Assembly: GCF_042408365.1 (NCBI RefSeq)
Contig: NZ_JBHOQJ010000036.1
Location: 1-28,538 of the forward strand
Origin: Thermoflexus sp042408365
Lineage (GTDB): Bacteria; Chloroflexota; Anaerolineae; Thermoflexales; Thermoflexaceae
DNA length: 28,538 nt
Direction of reading: 5' to 3'
Shown here: positions 7,777-14,962 of the stretch, piece after piece
Layout: each line of letters starts with the position of its first letter
How positions within the stretch are numbered: the stretch's first letter is position 1
Notes under the pieces: generated by a model
What the model saw: the letters and a program-made list of their open reading frames with translations, nothing else
Told to the model about the DNA's origin: nothing
Databases searched by the model: none
Translations under genes and position numbers: made by a program

Positions 7777-7795
7777 TGTTCCATTATGTGAAACA
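7777..7795. promoter_or_regulatory. candidate IclR operator (inverted repeat)
   Basis: TGTTCCA-N5-TGAAACA: seven-base half-sites that pair at six of seven positions. It sits about 11-30 bases after the predicted start of transcription of the iclR operon, a usual place for autorepression. A matching half-site TGTTTCA is found at 7611-7617, just upstream of the -35 box of the divergent GntR promoter, so one protein could touch both promoters. IclR-family sites are often imperfect palindromes of this kind; assignment to this IclR is inferred. Confidence 0.5.
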
Positions 7796-7799
7796 GCGG

Positions 7800-8615
7800 A
7801 TGGCGCGGGTCATGAAACGAAAAGTGGCCAAAGCGAGCGTGGGGGGGGCACAACGTCTGCAGACCATCGATCGGGCATTGGGGTTGCTGGAGCTGATCTG
7901 TCAGGCGGAGGATGGGTCCTCGATCACAGAGCTTAGCCGGCAGACCGGCCTGCCAAAGAGTACGGTGTATCGATTGCTGGCGACCCTTGTTGCCCATCGG
8001 TTAGTGGTTCAGGATCCTCAGACGAGTCGCTATCTCCCGGGGATCAAGTTATTCGAATTGGCCCAGGCGGTCTCACAGAAACTTGAGCTTCGCAAGCAAG
8101 CCCTCCCCGAACTCCGTGAGCTGTGTCAGCGGACAAACGAAACCGTGCATCTGGCCATCCTGGATGATGGCGATGTGATTTACATCGATAAGCAGGAGAG
8201 CCAGCAGACGATCCGGATGTTCTCGGCGATCGGCAAGCGAGGCCCTGCCCATTGTACGGGTGTGGGCAAAGTTCTGCTGGCTGCCCTGCCCGAATCGGAA
8301 CTGGATGAGATCATCCGCCGCAAAGGGCTCCCCCGATTTACTGAGAAAACCATCACGGATCCCGAAATCCTGAAAGCACACCTGGCCCAGGTGCGCCGGC
8401 AAGGGTATGCCATCGATGACACCGAACATGAGCCGGAAATTCGCTGCGTGGCCTGCCCGATCCGGGATCACACGGGCCGGGTGATCGCTGCCGTCAGCCT
8501 GACCATCCCAGCTTTCCGGGCTACACGAGAACAGATCGAGGCCCTCGCTCCTCTTGTCCGCGAATATGCGGATCGGATCTCCCGCAAGATGGGCTGGACC
8601 GGTGGGGAACTGTGA
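7800..8615 (+). CDS. IclR family transcriptional regulator
   Basis: About 271 residues. N-terminal winged helix-turn-helix (RLQTIDRALGLLELI, SITELSRQTGLPKSTVYRLL) and C-terminal effector domain (GPAHCTGVGKVLLAALPE, GYAIDDTEHEPEIRCVACPI, AAVSLTIPAF). IclR regulators typically sense aromatic, glyoxylate-like or sugar-acid metabolites; KdgR belongs here, which fits the KDG genes downstream. The start is uncertain: ATGs at 7776, 7800 and 7812 are in frame and none has a clear ribosome site. The predicted transcript start near 7766 rules out the longer frame from 7563. It is followed after 13 bp by the RraA-like gene and heads the plus-strand operon. Confidence 0.9.
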   Translation: MARVMKRKVAKASVGGAQRLQTIDRALGLLELICQAEDGSSITELSRQTGLPKSTVYRLLATLVAHRLVVQDPQTSRYLPGIKLFELAQAVSQKLELRKQALPELRELCQRTNETVHLAILDDGDVIYIDKQESQQTIRMFSAIGKRGPAHCTGVGKVLLAALPESELDEIIRRKGLPRFTEKTITDPEILKAHLAQVRRQGYAIDDTEHEPEIRCVACPIRDHTGRVIAAVSLTIPAFRATREQIEALAPLVREYADRISRKMGWTGGEL

Positions 8616-8628
8616 AGGAGGTGCTCGG

Positions 8629-9306
8629 ATGCGCCGGCGGATTCAGCCAATGCCCCAGCGACCATCCCCTGAACTCCTGGAGGGCTTCCGGGAGCTTCTG
8701 AAGATCTATAGCCCATCCTGTGTGGTGGCGGATTCAATGGAGCGGGATGGGGTGATGCACTCCAGCCTGAAGCCGGTCTTCCCCTGTCGGTTCGTTGGAC
8801 CCGCGTTGACTGTGAAGCTCTTCCCGGGAGATCTGGTGGACTGCCTGGATGCCCTGGCTGTCGCTCAAGCGGGAGATGTCATCGTGGTGAGCGCAGGTGG
8901 GGAAACGGAGACCTCCGTATGGGGCGGCCTCATGGCAGGCCTCTGCAAGCAAAAGGGCGTCGCAGGGGCTGTTGTGGACGGAGCTATCCGGGATACCGAT
9001 GAAATTCGCGACCTGGGGTTTCCGATCTTCTCTCGCGCGGTGGTCCCTCGCTCCACGCATTCGCCATATTCCGGGCGACTAGAGCCCATCGAGGTAAACG
9101 TTCCGATCGTCTGCGGCGGTGTGCTAGTCCGTCCAGGAGATTTGGTCCTCGCGGATGAAATCGGTGTGGTGGTAATCCCCCTGGAGGAAGCCGCTGAGAT
9201 CCTGACGCGGGCCCGACGACAAGCCGAAAAGGAGGAGGCAACCCGTCAGTGGATCCGTGCTGGTAGGACGGTGGAAGAGATCCTGCAAGCTTTCGGCCGC
9301 CTTTAA
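8629..9306 (+). CDS. RraA-like family protein (class II pyruvate aldolase / HMG aldolase type)
   Basis: 225 residues, normal for the RraA/HMG aldolase fold. Key motifs: GPALTVKLFPGD, WGGLMAGLCKQKG (substrate-loop Gly-Gly), VVDGAIRDTDEI (Arg for pyruvate and Asp for the divalent metal), and RPGDLVLADEIGVVVIP. The presence of these residues suggests an enzyme, cleaving a 4-hydroxy-2-oxoacid or decarboxylating oxaloacetate, rather than the RNase E inhibitor role of E. coli RraA. Start ATG at 8629 follows AAGGAGG by 7 nt; the longer frame to 8554 lies inside iclR. It lies between the regulator and the transporter genes, so it probably acts on the imported compound or a derivative. Confidence 0.88.
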   Translation: MRRRIQPMPQRPSPELLEGFRELLKIYSPSCVVADSMERDGVMHSSLKPVFPCRFVGPALTVKLFPGDLVDCLDALAVAQAGDVIVVSAGGETETSVWGGLMAGLCKQKGVAGAVVDGAIRDTDEIRDLGFPIFSRAVVPRSTHSPYSGRLEPIEVNVPIVCGGVLVRPGDLVLADEIGVVVIPLEEAAEILTRARRQAEKEEATRQWIRAGRTVEEILQAFGRL

Positions 9307-9322
9307 TAGAAAGGAGGAGAGC

Positions 9323-10891
9323 ATGAAAAAGGCACACCGTAAGCTGACGCGTCGTGAGTTCCTGAAAGCCGCGGGGCTTGCAACAGCTGGGGGTCTGTTG
9401 AGCACCTGTGCCCCAGCCCCGACCCCGACCCCAGCGGCCCCCGCCACCCCTGCGCCGGGCACGCCTGTGCCCCGTGTGGAAGGCGCCACTCCGGAGGAGC
9501 GGGCATTGAACGGGATTAAGGCGCTGAAGGCGGCCGGCAAGATCAAAGACGGTGATACCTTCGTAATCCTTCACCACTCCGGCCAGCGCAACAATATTGT
9601 CCCTGCCCTTGAGGAGTGGAATCGGCTCACCGGCCTGAACTTTGTCAGCGCGGAGGAGGGACTGGAAGCCAATATCTACACCAAGGTTATGAATGAGGCA
9701 GTCACTCGGACAGGAAGCTATGACATCTTCCTCACCTTCGTGAACTGGATCGCCGACATGGCGGAGGCCGGGCTGATCGTCGATCAGACGGAGTGGTGGG
9801 AGAAGTACGACCCCGAGGTTGATCACGGTCCGAACGCATACGTGCCACCGATCGATCGCTTCACCTCCCTGTACAAGGGTCGCCGCTATGCGATGGGTGC
9901 TGACAACGACACTTTCTCAATGTTCTATCGCAAAGATCTGATGGAAAATCCCGACGAGCAGAAGCGATTTGAGGACAAGTTCGGACGCAAACTGGAGGTT
10001 CCCAAGACGTGGGAGGAGTTCGATCAATGGGTGGCCTTCTTCGACCGTCCGGATCAGGGCATGCGGGGCGTTCACATGTATGCGGAACGTTACTTCGCCT
10101 ACACCGGATGGGCCGCTCGCTTTATCTCCCGCGGTGGCGCTTACTTTGACGACAACATGGATCCCCTGATCACCTCGGAGGAAGGCGTCACAGCCTTGGA
10201 GGAGATGGTCCGTCTGATCCAGAACCACGCCTGGCCGGATGCCGTGACCGGCGACTGGTCGGTGGCCTATACCCGCTTCCCCGAAGGCTCCGTTTTCTGC
10301 GCCTGGGCATGGCCTTCCCTGGGCAAGTGGGCGCAGGATCCCAAGACCTCCAAGATCGTAGGCAAAGTGGGGGCGATGGAGATCCCAGGGACGATCCACG
10401 ATGGCGAGCTGGTCCGGGCGGTGCCGCATGTGGTTGGGTGGAGCTTTAGCATCTCCCGCTACAGCAAATCCCCTGAAGCTTGTTACTGCTTCATTCAGTG
10501 GTTCTGCGGCCCTAAGACCGGGTTGGATGCCATCGCCCGCGTAGGGACGCTGGATATCTTCCGTCAACCATGGTTCAATGAGCCCAAGATGAAGGAGGCC
10601 TACGGAGCGGAGTTCCTGCCGGTGTTACTGGCCAACTCCAAGAACGCCTTTCCGGACATCTCCCTGCGCGGCGCAAATGAATATCTAGATAAGCTTAATC
10701 TCCATCTCCAGCAAGCTTTCGCCGGCCAGAAGAAGCCGGAGCAAGCACTCAAAGATGCGGCCGACGAATGGCAGAAGATCACGGACCGGCTGGGACGGCT
10801 GAGCCAGATCGAGGCCTGGCGGCAGGAGCGCAAGAACTACCCCGAGCCGATCCAGCGCCTCTGGCGGAAGAAAGGCCTGTTCAAAGACTGA
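9323..10891 (+). CDS. extracellular solute-binding protein (Tat lipoprotein) of a carbohydrate/polyol ABC transporter
   Basis: 522-residue substrate-binding protein. The signal carries a twin-arginine motif (TRREFLKAAG, residues 9-18) and a lipobox ending LLSTC, giving lipid-anchored Cys29; a Pro/Thr/Ala linker follows (30-50), as is common in Chloroflexota. The mature part has the family 1 sugar-binding pattern (YRKDLMENP, VPKTWEEFDQWV, GWSFSISRYSKSPEA). Start ATG at 9323 follows AAGGAGGAG by about 7 nt, 16 bp after the aldolase. The length, over 500 residues, and the pairing with two ATPases recall the GlpV/GlpSTPQV glycerol system more than classical MalE, but the ligand is unknown. Confidence 0.92.
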   Translation: MKKAHRKLTRREFLKAAGLATAGGLLSTCAPAPTPTPAAPATPAPGTPVPRVEGATPEERALNGIKALKAAGKIKDGDTFVILHHSGQRNNIVPALEEWNRLTGLNFVSAEEGLEANIYTKVMNEAVTRTGSYDIFLTFVNWIADMAEAGLIVDQTEWWEKYDPEVDHGPNAYVPPIDRFTSLYKGRRYAMGADNDTFSMFYRKDLMENPDEQKRFEDKFGRKLEVPKTWEEFDQWVAFFDRPDQGMRGVHMYAERYFAYTGWAARFISRGGAYFDDNMDPLITSEEGVTALEEMVRLIQNHAWPDAVTGDWSVAYTRFPEGSVFCAWAWPSLGKWAQDPKTSKIVGKVGAMEIPGTIHDGELVRAVPHVVGWSFSISRYSKSPEACYCFIQWFCGPKTGLDAIARVGTLDIFRQPWFNEPKMKEAYGAEFLPVLLANSKNAFPDISLRGANEYLDKLNLHLQQAFAGQKKPEQALKDAADEWQKITDRLGRLSQIEAWRQERKNYPEPIQRLWRKKGLFKD

Positions 10892-10907
10892 AGGATCGCT
10901 ATTCGGC

Positions 10908-10939
10908 ATAAGGAGCCGGGCTCCGGCCCGGCTCCTTAT
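10908..10939 (+). promoter_or_regulatory. intra-operon hairpin between binding protein and permease
   Basis: A perfect 14-bp stem (10908-10921 with 10926-10939, starting ATAAGGAGCCGGGC) with a TCCG loop lies 16 bp after the stop of the binding-protein gene. No T-run follows. As in malE-malF type spacers, such a structure may protect the upstream mRNA and lower permease expression, so that binding protein is in excess. Partial termination is also possible. Confidence 0.7.
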
Positions 10940-10956
10940 CCGTCGCAGGAGGCGAA

Positions 10957-11874
10957 ATGCAGCATCGGATGCGGTGGGTCCAGTGGTTGAATGATGAGCG
11001 CTGGATGGGGCAGTTGCTGATCCTCCCCATGCAGTTGTTGATTTGGTTCGTTCTCATCATCCCCATGCTCATCGTCATCTATCTGAGTTTGGTATCCTGG
11101 CAGCCGATCATGGGGGTGGATTGGTGGCAAGCGCCATTCGCCGGTTTAAGGAATTACGCGCAAGCCCTTCAAGATCAACGTTTCCTGACTGCTCTGGGTC
11201 GAACCATCGGTCTGGTCCTGGTCGCTGTGGGCATGGAGTTCCTTTTAGGATTAGCTCTTGCGATCTTTTTCCATCAGCAGGAATTCCCTGGCAAGCGCCT
11301 TTTCGCCTCGATCATTCTTTATCCGATGATGCTCCCGTGGGTTGTTGTGGGGCTATGTTTCTATCTGCTCTTCTTGGATAAGGGCCCGGTCAATTACATC
11401 CTCATCAGCCTATTTGGACCAGGGGCTTCCGTCCAGTGGTATCAAAATCCGGTTCTGGCCCTGATGACTATCGCCTTGGCGGATGTTTGGCAGTGGACTC
11501 CATTCATGTTCCTGGTCATCTACTCCGGATTGGGAGCTCTCCCTCCGGAGCCCATCGAGGCCGCAATGACCTTAGGGGCTAGCCGGTGGCAGATCTTCCG
11601 TTATATCGTCTTCCCTATGCTGAAACCTGTGTTGATGATCGCCCTAATCATACGCACGTTGGAGGCTTTCAAGATCTTCGATCTGGTCTACATCATGACA
11701 GGGGGTGGACCGGGAACCTCGACTGAGAGCCTCTCTTTGTATCTTTATCGAACCGGATTCGTCTACGGACAGCTCTCTTATGCGGCCGCGATGGCCTTGC
11801 TCATTCTGATCTTGGTTGCCGTGATCGCCCGGTTGGCCGTCCGACCGTTGGAAGCGGAGCTGGAAGCCCGATAA
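10957..11874 (+). CDS. ABC transporter permease, MalF/UgpA-like
   Basis: 305-residue inner-membrane protein with about six hydrophobic segments. The first is LLIWFVLIIPMLIVIYL near residues 25-45. The cytoplasmic EAA loop, EAAMTLGASRWQIFRYIVFP, starts at about residue 201 and docks onto an ATPase. It is one half of the translocation pore, with the next gene. Start ATG at 10957 has AGGAGG 4 nt upstream. It follows the hairpin and precedes the second permease by 10 bp. Confidence 0.93.
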   Translation: MQHRMRWVQWLNDERWMGQLLILPMQLLIWFVLIIPMLIVIYLSLVSWQPIMGVDWWQAPFAGLRNYAQALQDQRFLTALGRTIGLVLVAVGMEFLLGLALAIFFHQQEFPGKRLFASIILYPMMLPWVVVGLCFYLLFLDKGPVNYILISLFGPGASVQWYQNPVLALMTIALADVWQWTPFMFLVIYSGLGALPPEPIEAAMTLGASRWQIFRYIVFPMLKPVLMIALIIRTLEAFKIFDLVYIMTGGGPGTSTESLSLYLYRTGFVYGQLSYAAAMALLILILVAVIARLAVRPLEAELEAR

Positions 11875-11884
11875 GGGGGAAGCG

Positions 11885-12751
11885 ATGTCTAACCGCATCT
11901 GGGTTTCCTGGTTAACCCGGTGGGGAATCGTCCTGATCGTGAGCCTGATCACTTTGGCCCCCGTCATCTGGGTGCTTTCCCTTTCCTTTAAGCCGCCCCA
12001 GGAATGGCTTGCTTATCCACCCACTCTGATCCCGAGGCAACCCACGTTTGAGAATTATCTGGTTTTGTTCTGGCCCGGGAACCCCGTGGGCGTGGTCAGT
12101 GAAATGGTCCGCACCGCCGAACCGGTCACCCGCGCCTTCGTGAACAGCCTGCTCATCGTTCCGATCTCTACAGCGCTCTCCATCATTATCGGGTTCCTGG
12201 CCGCATATGGGATCTCCCGTTTTGGCGCGGGTGGAAACTTCCTGCCCTTCTCCGTCCTGACCACACGGATGTTCCCGCCCATTGCTTTTGCCGTTCCCTT
12301 GCTGGTCTACTATCGATCTCTCGGCCTCATCGATACCCATCTGGGATTGATCCTGATGTATACAACCTTCACGCTGGCCTTCTCCCTCTGGATGATCAAG
12401 GGCTTCATTGATGGCGTGCCTCGTCATATCGAGGAGGCAGCGATCCTAGATGGGGCCTCGCGCTGGCGCGTCATGTTCACGATCACCCTCCCCTTGATCC
12501 GGGGAGGCCTCGCCGCCGCCGCGCTCTTCGTGTTCATCATGAACTGGACGGAGTTCCTTTTCGCCCTGGTCTTCACCTCGCGCTTTGCTGTAACCCTGCC
12601 GGTCCAGGTCAGCCGGTACGCCGGAGCTGTAGGACGCTACTATGGCCCCCAGGCAGCTCTGGGCATCGTCGCATCTATACCTGTTCTAGTCGCTGGCTAT
12701 CTCATTCAACGTTACCTTGTCCGTGCCTTCACTTTCGGACTGGTTAAATAG
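11885..12751 (+). CDS. ABC transporter permease, MalG/UgpE-like
   Basis: 288-residue second pore subunit. An N-terminal membrane segment (IVLIVSLITLAPVIWVLSLS) is followed by a periplasmic loop and about five further helices; the EAA loop EEAAILDGASRWRVMFTITL starts at about residue 183. Start ATG at 11885 follows AAGGGGGA. The ABC ATPase gene begins 2 bp after its stop. As the two EAA loops differ, each may prefer one of the two different ATPases, though this is an inference. Confidence 0.93.
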   Translation: MSNRIWVSWLTRWGIVLIVSLITLAPVIWVLSLSFKPPQEWLAYPPTLIPRQPTFENYLVLFWPGNPVGVVSEMVRTAEPVTRAFVNSLLIVPISTALSIIIGFLAAYGISRFGAGGNFLPFSVLTTRMFPPIAFAVPLLVYYRSLGLIDTHLGLILMYTTFTLAFSLWMIKGFIDGVPRHIEEAAILDGASRWRVMFTITLPLIRGGLAAAALFVFIMNWTEFLFALVFTSRFAVTLPVQVSRYAGAVGRYYGPQAALGIVASIPVLVAGYLIQRYLVRAFTFGLVK

Positions 12752-12753
12752 CC

Positions 12754-13875
12754 ATGGCCCGCGAAGGACAAATTCTGATCCGTCTCGAAAACATCACCAA
12801 GGAATTCAACGGAACCATCGCCGTCCACAATCTGAACTTAGAGATTTGGGAAGGCGAGTTCCTGTGTTTCCTGGGTCCATCGGGGTGTGGGAAGACCACA
12901 ACATTGCGCATGATCGCTGGCCTAGAGCGACCCACGCGAGGGGAGATTTATCTGCGGGGTCAGCGGATCACAGATTGGCCTCCACAACGGCGCAACATCG
13001 GCTTCATGTTTCAGAACTACGCGCTCTTCAACCATATGTCGGTTTATGAAAACCTTGCCTTCGGCCTATGGGTTCGGCGCGTTCCCAGGGAAGAGATCGA
13101 GCGCCGAGTGCGATCGGTCGCGCAGGCTCTTGAGCTGGAGCCCGTGTTGCATCTCCGGGCCTCTCGTCTGGATCTCAGCACCATGCAACGGGTGGCCTTG
13201 GCCCGTATCCTGGTGATTGAACCCCAGGTGCTGCTTCTGGATGAGCCCCTGAACAACTTCCGCCCTGGGCTGCGCGAATTAATGCGGGCGGAGCTGAAAC
13301 GCTGGCAATATCAATTCGGGCGCACCATGGTCTACGTGACCCATGATCAGGAAGAAGCCATGACCCTTGGGGATCGTATTGTGATCATGAATGCCGGGCA
13401 TATCGAACAAGTGGGAACCCCGGACGAGGTGTACCAACGTCCAGCCACCCTCTTCGTGGCCAGCTTCATCGGCCGGCCATCGATGAACCTGCTCCCAGTT
13501 GAATATCGGATATCCGAGGGGCGCGCATTCTTGGTCTCCCCCGATTTTGAAATTCCAGTCGACGACCGCCGTGAGATCATCGAAAAGAGCCATTCCTTGC
13601 CCAACCTGATCCTCGGAGTTCGACCGGAGCAGCTACGGATCCATGATCCGCAGGAATCCTCCCCGCCGGATCTCATTCGTATCCCTGCTCAGGTTGATCT
13701 GGTCCGACCGCAGGGTCGGAAGTTGATTTTAGATGTGAAAACACGCAGCGGCACTCTCCTTCAAATGGTCGTGCCGAGCATCCGGCGATTCGTCGCCGGA
13801 GAGCAGCTGGAAATCGCCTTTTATCCTCATCAAACCCTTCTATTCGATCCACAAACCGGAAAAGGGCTCTGCTGA
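12754..13875 (+). CDS. ABC transporter ATPase A (MalK/UgpC-like) with degenerate signature motif
   Basis: 373-residue ATPase with a C-terminal OB-type regulatory domain (about 240-373). Walker A GPSGCGKTT (41-49), Q-loop FQNYAL (Gln87), Walker B VLLLDEP with catalytic Glu164, and H-loop VTHD (His197) are intact. The ABC signature, normally LSGGQ, reads LSTMQ (141-145), and the D-loop, normally SNLDA-like, reads NNFRP (167-171). This protein therefore supplies a good Walker face and a poor signature face. Its stop overlaps the ATG of ATPase B by one base (TGATG), which implies coupled translation and a heterodimer. Its start has no clear ribosome site and is probably coupled to the permease stop 2 bp upstream. 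Confidence 0.93.
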   Translation: MAREGQILIRLENITKEFNGTIAVHNLNLEIWEGEFLCFLGPSGCGKTTTLRMIAGLERPTRGEIYLRGQRITDWPPQRRNIGFMFQNYALFNHMSVYENLAFGLWVRRVPREEIERRVRSVAQALELEPVLHLRASRLDLSTMQRVALARILVIEPQVLLLDEPLNNFRPGLRELMRAELKRWQYQFGRTMVYVTHDQEEAMTLGDRIVIMNAGHIEQVGTPDEVYQRPATLFVASFIGRPSMNLLPVEYRISEGRAFLVSPDFEIPVDDRREIIEKSHSLPNLILGVRPEQLRIHDPQESSPPDLIRIPAQVDLVRPQGRKLILDVKTRSGTLLQMVVPSIRRFVAGEQLEIAFYPHQTLLFDPQTGKGLC

Positions 13876-14951
13876 TGGCTTCCGTCGAAGTCCGCCAGCT
13901 TTATAAGCGTTATGGCCGGATCCAGGCTCTTCAGGGCCTGGAATTCTCGGTGAAAGACGGGGAGTTCTTCTGCTTGCTGGGGGCTCCAGGGGCGGGGAAA
14001 ACGACGACGTTTCGCGTCATCGCCGGCCTGGAGAAACCCGACAGGGGGGAGATTCGAATCGGCGGGGAGCTGATGAACGCCATCCCCCCTCAGCAACGCG
14101 ATGTGGCGATGGTTTTTGAAGACGTTGCCCTTTACCCCCACATGTCCGGGTTTGATAACATCGCTCATCCCCTTCGTCTGCGTCGATTTCCGGAAGCGGA
14201 GATCCGCCAGCGGGTCGGCGAGGTCGCGGAGCTGCTGCGCATCTCCCATCTTCTCCATCGCCTGCCACATACCTACAGCGGTGGGGAGCGCCGTCGGGTT
14301 GCCATCGCGCGAGCCATGATCCGTCGGCCCCGTGTCCTGCTGTTGGATCAGGCCTTCACCGATCTGGACGCGAAAATCCGCCAGGAGATGGCTGCCGAGC
14401 TCAAACGCCTGCAACGAGAGACAGGCCAGACGATGATTTACGCTACCCATGACTTCGAAGAGGCGGTGGCCATGGCGGATCGCATCCTGGTGATACGGGA
14501 TGGGCGCGGGATCCAGGTCGATGAGCCCCATGCGCTTTACAACCGCCCGGCCACGGCTTTTGTGGCCAGCTTTTTAGGGAGCCCGGGAATGAACCTGTTC
14601 CGCTGCCAGGCAATCCCAGGGCCAGAAGGCACCTGCTTCTCGCGCTCCGGGTTCATGCTTTCTTTTCCGCTGCAGCTCCAGGAAGAACGGGAAGTCATCC
14701 TTGGAATCCGCCCCGAGCATCTCCAAATTCATCCCAACCAGTCCCCGGGAACCCTGGAAGCGGAGGTTGAGATCATCCAGCCCCTGGGCCTGGAGCGCAT
14801 TGTGGATCTCCGGATTGGGCCACTCGTGCTGAAGGCGATCGTCTCCGCGGATCTGCCCTTGCGATTGGGCCAGAAAGTATGGCTCTCATGGCCTTTTGAG
14901 CATCTCTTTGTTTTTGACGCGGAAACCGAGGAACGGATCTATCCAGAGTGA
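13875..14951 (+). CDS. ABC transporter ATPase B (MalK/UgpC-like) with degenerate Walker B and Q-loop
   Basis: 358-residue second ATPase, with a C-terminal regulatory domain (about 235-358). Walker A GAPGAGKTT (36-44), signature YSGGE (134-138), D-loop TDLDA (162-166) and H-loop ATHD are intact. The Q-loop has Glu82 instead of Gln (VFEDVAL), and the catalytic Glu after Walker B is Gln159 (LLLDQAF). In other ATPases the Glu-to-Gln change at this place nearly abolishes hydrolysis. The defects are on the opposite face from those of ATPase A, so the pair would have one complete and one degenerate nucleotide site. The codons (GAA at 14118, CAG at 14349) were read directly. Confidence 0.93.
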   Translation: MASVEVRQLYKRYGRIQALQGLEFSVKDGEFFCLLGAPGAGKTTTFRVIAGLEKPDRGEIRIGGELMNAIPPQQRDVAMVFEDVALYPHMSGFDNIAHPLRLRRFPEAEIRQRVGEVAELLRISHLLHRLPHTYSGGERRRVAIARAMIRRPRVLLLDQAFTDLDAKIRQEMAAELKRLQRETGQTMIYATHDFEEAVAMADRILVIRDGRGIQVDEPHALYNRPATAFVASFLGSPGMNLFRCQAIPGPEGTCFSRSGFMLSFPLQLQEEREVILGIRPEHLQIHPNQSPGTLEAEVEIIQPLGLERIVDLRIGPLVLKAIVSADLPLRLGQKVWLSWPFEHLFVFDAETEERIYPE

Positions 14952-14962
14952 AGGAGGCTCCC

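Noticed and set aside
7563..7799. N-terminal extension of the IclR protein
   Set aside because: It would cross the promoter and the predicted start of transcription, and the extra residues look non-coding.
8629..9306. RNase E activity regulator RraA
   Set aside because: Operon context is catabolic and the pyruvate/metal residues of the aldolase type are present.
9257..9322. Extended start of the binding protein
   Set aside because: ATG 9323 has a strong ribosome site and begins a normal Tat signal; the extension lies inside the RraA-like gene.
9410..9480. CCCCAGCCCCGACCCC-type repeat as a possible tandem DNA repeat or CRISPR
   Set aside because: It encodes the Pro/Thr/Ala linker of the lipoprotein; no spaced repeats exist, and no CRISPR array was found anywhere in the window.
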